NCBI GenBank assembly: GCA_039707655.1
Contig: CM077666.1
Coordinates: 307,546,166-307,610,165 of the forward strand
Direction of reading: 5' to 3'
Source: Elymus sibiricus
Lineage: Eukaryota > Streptophyta > Magnoliopsida > Poales > Poaceae
Length of the DNA stretch: 64,000 nt
The notes below the pieces were generated by a model. That model saw only the letters and a program-made list of their open reading frames with translations, was not told the origin of the DNA and ran no database searches. Shown in pieces: positions 1 to 10,259 of the stretch (positions are counted from its first letter, which is position 1; each line of letters begins with the position of its first letter). The position numbers and the translations under genes were made by a program.

Positions 1-1479
1 AAAAGCAGATCCGACGAGGTGGACGACGTCGACAGTGAATAGGCTCTGGTATGCTGGTGGATGAGCAGTCTAGGGTTTTGATAGGGAAGGGGTAGAATCG
101 CCGATGAAGTACGGACGGCCTGATGTAAGATGCTCTAGTGCAGTGGAGTACTCGTTTTTGCGGGATGGGAGAGGAAATGGGGGCGCCGTGTGGTGGGGGG
201 AACCGAAAGTTACCAAATCAACCCCGACCTATTATGTAAATGAGCGTCGTGTTGTTATCTGTGCACCAAGGACAAAAGGGGAATTTTGCATGCTCCAGAC
301 CATGTCGTGGAAATTTTAGTAGGAGGCGGGAGATTTTGCCACCCGCGGGATCGTTCATATCCAGTTTCAACTAATTTTGGACAGTGCTAGCGGGAAGCCG
401 GTGATGCGCGACTATGTACATGGCGCCCACGTGAGCAATAACTCGTATGAAGTTGACCCCAGAAAAAAGACAATAACTACGGATGATGCACGGATAACTT
501 GTTACGATCACACGGGCGTGGCCGATCGTACGGGTGTAACTGAGACGCGTTCATAAAAAATGGAGCAAACGCTCAGCCTATGTATTTCTCGTGTAAATAT
601 ATAATTTTGTGCCATTGGTTATTTATTTTAAACACAATGCATTGACGTGTTAATTTCAATTATATTGTACACTAACAAATGGATAATACAGATGCGCAAA
701 AGAAATGGATATTGTAGTTCGCTACTTAAAAGTGTTACCTCATATGGTTACATGGCCTTCATTTCATAAATTGCAGTACCCGTTGAATTCATATATGAAT
801 ATTATGTATATTACTTCATAATAGAACCTTAAATCATCCAAAACTAATGAATTTGAATGCAACACTAACAATGGTGCATGTACATGATAACTACAGTGGT
901 TGTTTGAAGAAATATCACTATAACTTTGGCATGCACGATTGAAAAAGGCTATTTGAAAAAAAATATAACGTATGAGATATGTGAGTGTCCAATCTTTATA
1001 GCGTTGAATCGATATTGTATCTTCGGCCAGGATATGAAGTAGATATTCCTTATGTTCGAGAGAGGCATGTCCTTGACCGTTAGATAGTGATACGTGAATG
1101 AATTGTGCAATCTCTCTCACACACATACAAATCTCCCTTCTCCGTGGGCATCTCAATCACACACACGCGCTCCGTCTATTTCACTCCCTCCGTCAAGGTT
1201 AGAAATCGTCTTTCTACCTCGTCCTACAAGTCTCTCACACAAAAACAAACACTCTGTCTCTGTCGAACACGCCCACCCCTTTAATTCCGCCCACCCACCG
1301 CCACTCATGTGTCAACGTATAACTACGTCTCGCACACATATCCCTAGGGTTAACTCGAGTCCCCGAAACCATATGAATCCATACAATGGGATTCCAACTA
1401 AGCACCTTTTGTTTTGAGATTTCGAGAAGAGTTCGCTCACACACACACACATTATTTCTCTCTTCATTTATTTTGGGCA
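1..1479. other. Intergenic, no gene recognised
   Basis: No ORF here has a recognisable domain and I see no complete mobile element. From about 1108 to 1300 the plus strand becomes pyrimidine-rich with short CA and CT runs, so the ORFs there are low-complexity products. The end of the stretch (1480-1487) is the left target-site duplication of the hAT element that follows. Confidence 0.6.
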
Positions 1480-2227
1480 CTTGCATGCAGGGCCGGGCCC
1501 ATAGTGGTGCCAAATGTGCGGCCCGCACAGGGCCCACAATTTTGGGTGGCCCCAAATTTTGTATATAGGCCTAGAAGTATTTCTCAAAAAAAACCTAGGC
1601 GCTGGAGCTGGTCCTCGATCGGGAGATGGTGCTGGGCCTCGAGGCCATCGAGCGCAGGAGCGGTGGTGCTCGGTCGATCTTTCCATCGATAATATGGAAA
1701 CGCTACCGTCGGTAAAAAAACGGGATCGCTACAGAAGTCCATTGGGGTCGTTTCATCTCTCGATCTGGAGACTGGTCGCGTCGGCTTCGCTACAGGAAAT
1801 AGGATCGTGTCATCGCCTTCGCCTCATCAGATCGATCAGATTCAGTCCACTGTCGATGTTGCCTTCCTAGCTTCCTCTTTCAAATTTTAGACTCGTCGCC
1901 TCGTCGGATCGATCCGTGACCAACTCCAGCCTCCAGGTGCTTAGTGAGTCCTCCATTCCAATTAACTTCGGTTCCTACTCCTAATTCCTAATGTCCCAAT
2001 TAACTTTTGGCAGGGATTGTTACTTCGTTAGAGATCGGTTCTTACCTCCTCAGTTAAAGATCACGGTGTAGCAGTTCAACCGGACAGGACCCAAAACTAG
2101 GTGAGTTAGACAGTTCGTCTAATTGCCAAACGTTGACGCATGATCCGTGAGTTAGACAGTGAGATAGGGCCCCATTTTTTAGTTTCGCACAGGGCCTCGG
2201 ATTTTGCCGGCCCGGCCTTCTTGCATG
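1480..2227. mobile_element. Non-autonomous hAT-type transposon with 8-bp TSD
   Basis: The octamer CTTGCATG occurs at 1480-1487 and again at 2220-2227. Between them lies a 732-bp element (1488-2219) that begins CAGGGCCGGGCCC. Read from the other strand its right end begins AAGGCCGGGCCGGC, so the terminal inverted repeats match with one or two changes. Both subterminal regions are rich in GGCCC/GGGCC blocks and share a GCACAGGGCC motif. An 8-bp duplication and CAGGG-type ends are hallmarks of the hAT superfamily. No transposase is encoded; the interior resembles untranslated or intronic sequence, so this is a deletion derivative that needs a transposase in trans. Confidence 0.8.
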
Positions 2228-2313
2228 CACACCCGCTTGTTTATCTCCCTGATGCTTTAGGTATGCCTCGCACACATGCTATCTACCTATCCCCTAATAT
2301 AGATCTGTAACAC

Positions 2314-2318
<5 letters not shown>

Positions 2319-2362
<44 letters not shown>
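2319..2362. repeat. (CT)n microsatellite
   Basis: About 22 uninterrupted CT dinucleotides, read directly. It lies just upstream of a 160-bp tandem duplication that is also CT/CA-rich. Confidence 0.95.
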
Positions 2363-2363
<1 letters not shown>

Positions 2364-2375
2364 AGTGTCTCTGGC

Positions 2376-2690
2376 ACCCTCCCCCCTCCCAACACTGATA
2401 GGAGCAGGGTGACACCTCGATCTTGATCTTAATCTATCTACTGGTTTGTCTCTCAAACACACACACACACACACACACTCGCTAGTTGTGTCTCTGTGCC
2501 TAGCACACACACACACACTCTTGATACATCTTTCTCTCCCTCTCCCCCCAACAAAGACAGGAGTAGGGTGACACCTCGATCTTGATCTTAATCTATCTGT
2601 TGGCTTCTCTCTCAAACACACACACACACTCGCTAGTTGTGTCTCTGTGCGTCGCACACACACTCTCGATACGTCTTTCTCTCCGTAGCC
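2376..2690. repeat. Two-copy ~160-bp tandem duplication with (CA)n tracts
   Basis: The string GGTGACACCTCGATCTTGAT occurs near 2409 and again 160 bp later. Each copy then carries a CA microsatellite, CGCTAGTTGTGTCTCTGTGC, and a second CA run. The copies differ by several substitutions and by CA-tract length, so the duplication is not very recent. ORFs on the minus strand here are low-complexity products and not genes. Confidence 0.85.
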
Positions 2691-3014
2691 CCCCTCGATA
2701 TGTAGATTTCTCAGTGGTCATTGATGGTGGGGTCGGAGTCGTGCGCGCAGAGGTGTAATGCCATGATGCTGAATTGCAACCTCGACGACGCTTTTCTCTC
2801 CGACAACACGTGTGCGTTCTTGTGTGTGTAGCCAGCTCGCCCAGTGTGCCTTGTTTTTACGGGCTTGATGTGATGGTTTTCGCCCCGTTTTCTGTTAATT
2901 AACCGGGCAACTCTTTTCTTTGTTACTAATGAATTCGAGATCCTTCGGGGCAGACATAAAATATATCACTTTAAATCAATTATCACAGTAACTATAAAAA
3001 AGACAGATATCTCT
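2691..3014. other. Intergenic, nothing recognised
   Basis: No domain-bearing ORF, repeat array or transposon end is visible in this stretch. A tRNA-like segment follows at about 3015. Confidence 0.5.
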
Positions 3015-3112
3015 TGGTTGTTCGAGAAAGAACATCTGGTGGACTGGCTAGCACCCGATGCTCGCAACGTGTTGTCCTGAGTTCGAATCCTGTCGGAAAC
3101 TTTAGTTTTTTA
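3015..3112 (+). mobile_element. Possible tRNA-derived SINE head
   Basis: TGGACTGGCTAGCACCCG followed about 35 bp later by GAGTTCGAATCC resembles the A and B boxes of the internal RNA polymerase III promoter; the B-box match is good. It is followed by a T/A-rich tail. The segment does not fold into a convincing complete tRNA, so a SINE head or relic tRNA is more likely than a functional tRNA gene. No target duplication was found. Confidence 0.3.
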
Positions 3113-3384
3113 TATGTTTTTATATATACTTCTTTCTCTACCCTACTGACAGTGGAACCCACAGATAAAACGAGAGCGGGCACCATGCTACGTAGGCAGA
3201 TTTAACAAAGAGTACTTAGAATACAAGTTTAAGGATTGATTTGTTTCATTTTTTAATTTTTTGTACGAATCTGTACCCACCGTGCAAGTTCATGTACTGT
3301 GCATGCAATTAACTTTTTATTTTTGAGAATCATACATGCAATTAACTCAAATGGATTTGATGTGACTCTATTATTTCTAGCATA

Positions 3385-4336
3385 AGGGCATCTCCAATGG
3401 CAACCAGCAAATTTCCTCCTGCATCCGTCCGTGGACACGGATGCGGGAGGACGACATCCAACGCTAGCCGCATACATTTTTACAACAACTCGAACCAACT
3501 GGATGAAGTTCGTACAAACACGGCTGGATTTCATATGAAAATGCCAGATTTTCATATAAACATGACAGATTTCATTACATTTACATCAACTAAGCGGTGC
3601 TAGTCCGGCTCTGGAGGTATAATTAATACCTAATCTAAATGGTCACCCGCGGATCCCTTTGTCTTCCTCATGTCCGGCAGCCGATCAAGACACTTGCGGG
3701 GTCAACGATGGTCCTCGCAAGAGAAGAATCAGGCAAGACACCGGCTGTGTACACCGTCGTCGCCTCGGCGATGGCCTTCACGGGACCCAAGCGGCGGCGG
3801 CCTCCCGTGTTCTACTTCTCCTCGATGATGGCAGCGGACGCGGAGGCGCTGGCCACCGACTTGTCGCTCTCCACGCACCCGGCTTCTATCATTGCCTGCA
3901 TGGCGCGGCCGCGGGCACGGGAGGCACGGTTGCAGGCATGGGAGGCGCGGCCGTAGACACGGGAGGCGCGGTCGCAGACACGGGAGGCGCTGTACGACGC
4001 GGCGTCGTCGACGACAGCGACGACGCCCATGCCGCCGTGCTCCCCACCGTGCCGGCGTGGAGCACCTCACCACTCCTCGTCGAGCTGGTCTGGAGCAGCG
4101 AGTTACTGAACCACGCGCCGGCTTGGAGCGGCAACTGGCTCCGTCGGGCTAGGCGAGGGAGGTGGAGCAGCGAGCTGCCTCGCTCGTATCCGGTGAGCTC
4201 AGTGGGCCGCCCAACCGGCTTGTATGCTAGAGAACTGCTCCTCGGAAGCCATCGGAAGAGTGGAGAAAATGGTGAAGGAGGAGATGGGGGAGCGGCGGAG
4301 GGGTGCAATTCTTGCCCAGCGTCTGGCCTCAGTTAA
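3385..4336. mobile_element. GC-rich repeat, possible PIF/Harbinger-related relic
   Basis: The segment starts TAAGGGCATCTCCAATGG; a TAA target followed by GGGCATCTCCAA resembles the left end of grass Tourist/Harbinger-type elements. The interior (3640-4330) is very GC-rich. From 3890 to 4000 it carries a short tandem pattern (GCACGGGAGGCGCGG, about 15-18 bp) that creates long open frames on both strands, including Asp-Thr-Gly-Gly-Ala repeats on the plus strand. I could not find a matching right terminus, so the boundaries and class are uncertain, and none of the open frames is a convincing gene. Confidence 0.3.
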
Positions 4337-4762
4337 AATAGAGGGTGGACGGGAGTAGCTCGGCCAGCGTTGCGTTTAATGCCGGCCCGCTCATGAACGG
4401 ACGTGTGGCCGGAGTAGGTTTCTAAGCTTCCACGCGGGTTTAATGGAGGCATTTGAATGCGGCGAGGAGGCGTGTTTAGCCGGGCGTGCAGCGGGCGACG
4501 CCCTCGGCCGGCGCACCACTTCCTACTACTAGTACTTTACACCTAGTAAACCAGGACGGTAATTTTTTTTGAGAAAAGGATGGTAAACTAGTAAACCAGG
4601 ACAGTTCCCGATACGGCTTGAATGCAAACGAGGGAGAGGGTAGCGGTTGCTGAAACATTGAACGGCCAATGATGCATCCTACTTCAATTAGCATGCTGAG
4701 GGGAGTAATGGGAGAAGCGGAAAGGAGGCAGCACGATGTGAATGCGACGCAGTTTTCACTCA
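4337..4762. other. Upstream region of the small gene at 4.9 kb
   Basis: No coding sequence is recognised. The 16-bp string CTAGTAAACCAGGACG/A occurs twice (about 4551 and 4593), flanking a T-rich stretch, which looks like a short local duplication. The last 100 bp lead into a TATA box. Confidence 0.4.
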
Positions 4763-4769
4763 TATAAAG
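4763..4769 (+). promoter_or_regulatory. TATA box of the small gene at 4.9 kb
   Basis: TATAAAG lies within CTCATATAAAGGCGCCCC, with a pyrimidine-rich, CACCTACAC-like leader following it. The nearest in-context ATG is about 110 bp downstream (4878), a normal plant leader length. This is sequence-based inference only. Confidence 0.45.
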
Positions 4770-4877
4770 GCGCCCCTCCACTCCAATGCATCTACCAGAT
4801 CGTACGCACCTACGCACCTACACTAAGCACAACTGTGCTCACTCCAATTCCCTAACCAAGTGACCAGAAGCCAGACC

Positions 4878-5447
4878 CATGGTGGCGATGCGCGCGAGCG
4901 GCCTACAGCTATGCCAGATGGTCTAAGACGCCGGCCTGCGGCACGGCACTGCAGATTGCCTCGAGCCAGTGCTTTGGACCGGCTGGTTAATGGCCTGCGT
5001 CGATGCAGCTACAACTCTCAGTTGGACAAGATGATCGTCGACACCATCAACAAGTTCACCGTCTTCAAGAAGCTCGCGGAAGACATCGCCGTACTCCTCC
5101 AGCCCGTGTGCCCAGGCTCCTTGTTGCCTACCACCCTAATCGTCCTTCATGGTGAGAACCTCTTTCAAGCATTAGTGGCCCTGCGATTGCCCACCGACGC
5201 GATGAAGAATGTCCACCTCGAGGTCGCGCTCATCGTGAGGCACCTCGCCCTGCAAGCATTCATCAACCTACACATCCACGTGTACGAGGAAGTCATGTAC
5301 TTAGGCATTTACAAGGCCAGTGAGGATGCTACGACGTTGGCCTTCGTCAACCGGCTGGAAGCCTTGGACGCCTTTGTTCAGAAGCACCTTCACCTCGCCA
5401 CAAAATTCGCTGCTGCTCAGCTGCCGGTCGGTGACCCGGCGCACTGA
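4878..5447 (+). pseudogene. Small unrecognised plant gene, frame-disrupted
   Basis: I do not recognise the family. The first ATG after the TATA box (4878, context CCCATGG) reads MVAMRASGLQLCQMV and then meets TAA after 15 codons. The same frame continues with gene-like composition (DAGLRHGTADCLEPVL) to about 5030. From about 5010 another frame takes over and stays open to a TGA at 5445-5447. It encodes a roughly 145-residue hydrophobic, Leu/Ala/Val-rich helical protein (DKMIVDTINKFTVFKKLAED near its start, ADEDAT-type acidic loop absent, FVNRLEALDAFVQKHLHLAT near its end). No signal peptide or membrane anchor is evident. An upstream stop plus a frame switch suggests a decayed gene. A short second ORF starting at 4911 in the long frame, or an unseen intron, is the alternative. 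Third positions are GC-rich, as in many grass genes. Confidence 0.4.
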
Positions 5448-5629
5448 GTCGAGAAGGAGGAGGTCGTTGATGGATGCATCTTTCTTCTTGCCTCCTGTAA
5501 CCACCACTGCGATCGCATCGTCGTGGCCTTAATTATTATTATATCGCATTCTCATTCCAGTCGATAAAGACATGTGTGATCCCTTTGCTCACATTTGGCA
5601 TCAATTTTATGCATCACTCTAACTTGTAG

Positions 5630-5855
5630 TACCTCCGTCCTGGTTTATTGGTCACCTTCGTGTGTTTGTGCCAAATTTTGACTTTAGATTTAACTAACAA
5701 TATGTTAATGCATGTCACAAAAAATAATATCATTGGAAACTATGTTCAAGTATAAATCCAATGATATATATTTTGGTGACATGCATTAATTTTTTGTTAG
5801 TTAAATCTATGGTTAAAATATGGCACAAAGGGGACCAACAAACCAGGACGGACGT
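5630..5855. mobile_element. Stowaway/Mariner-type MITE (Thalos-like)
   Basis: CCTCCGTCCTGGTTTATTGG at the left end is matched in inverted orientation by CCAACAAACCAGGACGGACG at the right end (about 5832-5853). A TA lies outside the left end, and CTCCGTCC termini with TA targets are typical of grass Stowaway MITEs. The interior is also self-complementary: AGATTTAACTAACAA on the left pairs with TTGTTAGTTAAATCT on the right, and GCATGTCAC pairs with GTGACATGC. The whole 225 bp could therefore form one hairpin. It has no coding capacity. Confidence 0.85.
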
Positions 5856-6991
5856 TGTGCTTACCTTTTGCACCAACTTCGTAATTTACGTACGATGCTT
5901 GACCCAACCTACCGAACTACTTGTAAATTCAAAACTACGAACAGACTTATAAATTCAAAACTACTCGTGTAGCACGCCTGTCCCGTTTGCAAGTTCAAAA
6001 CGAGAAACTGGAATGCGTACAGCAAGCCTGTCTTGTTCGCGTCGCATCCCACACTGTCGTTCCGGCCCGCCGGTCAATGCGCATTGGCTAGGCATATATC
6101 ACTAACATGTGGGACCACATGTGAGGAAACTGACGATGTGCCAAACTGGCTAACTCCCCCACCTACCACGCGGGAAAAGCCCCGCCCTAGCGTTTTCAAT
6201 CGTCATTTCTATCTATCGATCGAACCAAGGAGTAGAACCAAATGTTACAATTTATACAAGATTAAAAGGAAAAGCGTGACGCGTTCGTGTCGCACGCCCA
6301 CACGGTCGGGACTCAGGAGCACTCCACGGTCGGTCCCGCACGCCGCATAGCTAGGGAAGGCATGTTGCCTAGCAATTTCACTATCATGTGGGACCGCAGT
6401 TGAGAAAACCGACTATCGGCAAACCCCCACCCCTCCTGTCGCGCGTCGGCTGAGTTTGAATTGGAAGAGAGAAACGAGGAGGGGAAGAGCTAGCTGTAGC
6501 ACGGACGCCAAGAAATTTGGTGTCAGATGGGAGTCGTGTTGATAGAGTAGGAGCACTCCGTACTAGTTTGTACTACTACCACTATACAACTGCTACTGTA
6601 CTAAAGTTACAGAGTACTAGTACTCCAGTACGTGCACGGCACAACTTCGTAGGTACAAAATTCGGGCAAGATCTTGTTTCGAGTGATTTCTCTCTTTTCT
6701 CAGTCAATGTATTTCGAATAATATGATGTGGGGGCACCCATGAAGCCACATGGCACATCTGGGAGTCTTGTTGCGGGCTTCTTGTGTGGATCGATCACAC
6801 TGTCGCATTGCTGGTTTGAGAAGAATGTGTCTGGGTACAATTAGGTTATAGTAGATCTGAATCCCAGCCAGCTAGACTATTGGATCAACATCAATCAACG
6901 GTTTATATCATGTACGTGCAAATGCACGCATTGACTATATAAAATAATGAATATATAATATATAATACATAATACAGCATATTAGGTTTCT
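5856..6991. other. Intergenic with a degenerate direct duplication
   Basis: No recognisable gene. The segment 6040-6150 (centred on CACTAACATGTGGGACCACA) has a diverged relative at about 6290-6430 (CACTATCATGTGGGACCGCA), each followed by a GAxAAACxGACxAT-like stretch. ORFs here are short and lack domains. Confidence 0.45.
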
Positions 6992-7211
6992 CTAAAGTCA
7001 AACTTTGTATACTTTCAACAAATTTGTAGAAAAATATATTAACATATACACCACCAAATATATATCATTTGATTCATCATTGCATATATTTTCACATCAT
7101 GTAAATTTGTTAGTGTAAATGTTCACATTGTTTTCTACGAACTTGGTCAAGGTTTATAAAGTTTGACTACAGTCAAAGCTATATGCGGAGTAAATAAAAA
7201 CGGAGGGAGTA
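6992..7211. mobile_element. Stowaway-type MITE relic (Athos-like)
   Basis: The right end reads AACGGAGGGAGTAGTA, the inverted form of the common CTCCCTCCGT terminus. Inside, AAAGTCAAACTTTGTA near the left edge is complementary to TTTATAAAGTTTGACT near 7160, giving a hairpin. The left terminus itself is missing or diverged, so this is a truncated copy. Confidence 0.65.
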
Positions 7212-8100
7212 GTATAGATACAGATGTAGAAATAAAAAATCTAGTACTATAATCTATAGATATAGATATATAGCTACCTTTTTTCTATATTAAAACTCGC
7301 ATTTTTGTTTAGACATTATTTAGCTTCGCTACATTTTGCATTTGTGAGATGTGTAGGACTACCGCCTTGTTCAGATCCTCTATTAGGAACCCCACCATTA
7401 TCCTTAATTAATTCATATTAGAAATTTAGATTGCATTATCTTAGTTCTTGTCAGTTTTTCGGTTGCTTGCAGGAACTCGATCTCGTTATTCAGGTTGATC
7501 GTGCATACGGCAAGATCAGTGACCATGGGAGATTGGTTTAATTAGCAATTGTCGATTCATATCATCGCGTATGATATAGTTGGATCGTCAACGTCAAAAT
7601 CCACCAAATCAATAGTTATCCCCACTCTCATCGAAAGATTGGGTCGCCATCACATGACTACCAGCTAGACAATTCCTTCTCTAAAACATACACATGAAGA
7701 CCCATCTCAGTATCTAGGTCCACGCCTCCCTCTCTCTCGGAACACACACACCTCTCCACACGATCCATGTCTATTGGTCTCTCTCCCATCCCATCAAAAA
7801 ATAGGCACACCTCCATTCTCTCCTTCTTGCGGCCCATGTCTATGTACATAGGTCTCCGTGTGACACACAAGCAGTGCTCTCTATCTCTACTATCTCTCTC
7901 TCACACACATAACCTTACCGCCCCCGCCCCCCGGCGAGCTATGCTGACGAGCTCTATCTAGCTCTCACACACGAAAACAGATGATGTCTGTGTGTCCCTT
8001 CATCGCACACACACTATCGCTCGCCCAATATCCCCGCCCCTGTAACCTTGTCAATCCCCTCTATGTCTATATCCTGTAACAGGTTGACGTTACACGCACA
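7212..8100. other. Intergenic; pyrimidine- and CA-rich from 7.7 kb
   Basis: No gene is recognised. The first half is ordinary AT-rich sequence. From 7690 the plus strand becomes CT/CA-rich, grading into the tandem array at 8.1 kb. Confidence 0.5.
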
Positions 8101-8440
8101 CCCCTCACTCTCTCTTTCGCTCACGCACACGCACACACCCTCTTCCTCCCTTTCGGACACCCCTCTCTCTCCGACACACACACTATCTTTCGAACACGCA
8201 TATGCCCCTCTCCCTCTCTTTCTCTCATGCACAGGCACACACCCTCTTCCTCCCTTTCGGACACTCCTCTCTCTCTAACACACACACACAGTCTTTCGAA
8301 CACGCATATGCCCCTCTCTCTCTCTCTTTCTCTCATGCACACGCACACACCCTCTTCCTCCCTTTCGGACACTCCTCTCTCTCCGGCACACACACACATC
8401 TGTCTTTCGAACAAGCATATGCCCCTCTCTCTTTAGGTCT
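8101..8440. repeat. Three-copy ~105-bp CT/CA-rich tandem repeat
   Basis: CCTCTTCCTCCCTTTCGGACAC recurs with its TTTCGG at 8151, 8255 and 8363, giving periods of 104 and 108 bp. Each unit also holds TCTTTCGAACACGCATATGCCCC and CA-rich tracts. Long ORFs on both strands in this interval (SLSLSHTHTH and RERERG types) are translations of the repeat and not proteins. Confidence 0.9.
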
Positions 8441-8945
8441 CGCTGCCACCTCCCCCCCCCCCCCGCGCGTCTTTGTGACACAAATATTCTCTCTACATCT
8501 AGCTATCTCTCGCAATAATACATGGATAGTCTAAATTGGAATCAAGCAAAGGACCACACTTCTCTTGATTCTCTCTTGGAAAAATGATCTCCACACTCTC
8601 AAATAGAATATATGAACATAGGGTGAAATCTTCCACACAAATGTTTGTTCCGTGCATGCATGTCAATGATATGGATGTAGTACTACATGTACATCCACAC
8701 TGACCAAATTCACACAAATTTCATTAAACCCTTCTCAAAATATGGTGTACATGTGATGTTTATTGTACTGCTCCTACTAGCCAGCCCCCGACACGTTCCA
8801 ACATATTGTGCTACTTGAGATTCTATTTTTCTCGGTCAGACGATGTGTAAGTGTAACCACGAAAAGGTCAACCCCCGCCCCCATTGGTACTGTAGCTCCA
8901 AGCTCCCATACGGACACAACACCCATTGGAGCACGCAGCCGTTGC
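8441..8945. other. Intergenic, poly-C tract and low-copy-looking sequence
   Basis: A C-only run of about 14 bases ends near 8464. Nothing else is recognised up to the GC-rich ORF that starts near 8946. Confidence 0.4.
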
Positions 8946-9632
8946 TGAAGTGGACGACGCCGCGGCCTGGGAAGATGACGGAGACCTCGCCGAGGTGGAG
9001 CACGCCCTCGATGGCCGCGAGTAGCGCGCCCTCACTGGCAACGCGGCCACGCGGAGGACAATGTGATCCAGCGGCTCGCCCTCGTCAGCCACGAGGGGGA
9101 GCGTGTGCTCCAGCAGCACACCCTGGTTGGTCACGAGGAGGTGCATCGCGTCCTCACCGCTCACAAGGTGGACGAGCGTGTTCTCCAGTAGCATTCCCGC
9201 GAGCATCGCATCCTCGCCGCCCTCGACGTGGACGAGCCCGTGCTCCGGCAGCACGCCCGCAAACATTGCATCCTCGCCCCTCAAGCGCACGAGCGTGTTC
9301 TCCAACAGCACGGCCGCGGGCATGGCATCCTCGCCGCTCACGAGGTGGATGAGCGCGTGCTCCAGACAGTACACCAGGAGTCGAGATGCGAGCACTGCGG
9401 CCCCGGCGACGAGGAGTCTTGCATGGTGGCCATCACCCTGGAGGAGCGCGAGCTCCAGTGGGCGCTCGAGGAGTCCCGCGCCGATATGAAGGTCGAGGCC
9501 GACATGCAAGATTATCCTTCGAGCTCTCCTCCTCCTATGACAACGCCTCCAGCGCGCCCGTCCTATGTCCTATCCCTCGGCTCCGGCGGACCTTTGGAGT
9601 TTAGTTGTATGGAACATGAATATTTGGATTAA
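8946..9632 (+). pseudogene. Decayed ORF with ERVLQQH-type internal repeats
   Basis: The family is not recognised. One frame from 8947 (EVDDAAAWEDDGDLAEVEHA) runs to a TAG near 9022. A second frame from about 9060 carries a degenerate repeat of roughly 25 residues containing ERVLQQH, DERVLQ and EPVLRQH, with one internal TAG near 9192, and ends at TAA 9630-9632. The final open part, in frame from 9228, is 135 codons: the repeats, then a CEHCGPGDEE segment, an amphipathic ITLEERELQWALEESRADMK stretch, and a Ser/Pro-rich tail. The region is GC-rich compared with its AT-rich surroundings. It looks like a gene with tandem internal duplications that has since lost its frame; it could also be a fragment captured by an unrecognised element. 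Confidence 0.35.
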
Positions 9633-10034
9633 TCATATGACTACTTAAAAAGAATGTCATTTCTAACAAAATGTGAAGGATTAAGACTAATGCAAAAAAA
9701 AAACCTATGACTAACAGGCATGAATAGATGATGTGGCAGCATTGCATGCTGGAGAGTAATGCAATATATTGCAATTTATGGATTGCATGCATGCCTAGCT
9801 TATGTGGCATGGTTACATGGCTAGGAAATAAAATAGATAATGTGTTGTATAGATATTTAGGAATAGAAGATACTATCCACATGCACAGTTGCTCTGGAGC
9901 ATATAAAGATCTTTAGAGTGCACTCCAATATTTTTTCAGAGGCTTAGGTGTACCAGATGCTGTGCCACATTACAAAAATGCTAGAAAAAAAATAAGAAAC
10001 AAACCTCAAGTTTGGCAGGAGTGGGAAAATATCT
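9633..10034. other. Intergenic, nothing recognised
   Basis: AT-rich with several GCATGC and TTGCAT palindrome-like words around 9740-9795, but no clear hairpin or element ends. Confidence 0.4.
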
Positions 10035-10259
10035 GGTGCTACCGCACCTTATATGCTACCGTGATACGGAGGCACCAGGGCCATTAGATCTGTGATCCAA
10101 CGGACAACATCTCAGGCTGTGGACCAAAGCGCCTTTTCAAAAATGTTTGGGAGTTTTCTACAAAACTCGCACTGACCGATGCTGGCCACTCGATCCACGA
10201 TCCAATGGCTCAGAATCTTGTATCACGGTAGCATTTAAAGGTGCGGTAGACAAGCACCA
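10035..10259. mobile_element. MITE with ~33-bp terminal inverted repeats
   Basis: The left end (10035-10067) starts GGTGCTACCGCACCTTATAT and finishes GCTACCGTGATAC. The right end (about 10220-10259) contains GTATCACGGTAGCATTTAAAG followed by GTGCGGTAG and AAGCACCAC, which is its inverted complement with a few changes. GATCCAACGG and CGATCCAATGG-like blocks inside are also related. The TIRs do not match the Stowaway, Tourist or CACTA consensus I know; Mutator-type MITE is one possibility. No target duplication is clear. Confidence 0.65.

Noticed and set aside
104..319. 71-codon ORF at the left edge
   Set aside because: No domain, no promoter features, unremarkable composition; length expected by chance in DNA of this GC content.
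3659..4336. 225-codon plus-strand ORF with Asp-Thr-Gly-Gly-Ala repeats
   Set aside because: The interval is GC-rich and open in several frames on both strands; the repeats come from a 15-18-bp DNA pattern. No start context or domain supports a protein.
8048..8534. Several overlapping Ser/Thr/His- or Arg/Glu-rich ORFs
   Set aside because: They are translations of the CT/CA tandem array in different frames.
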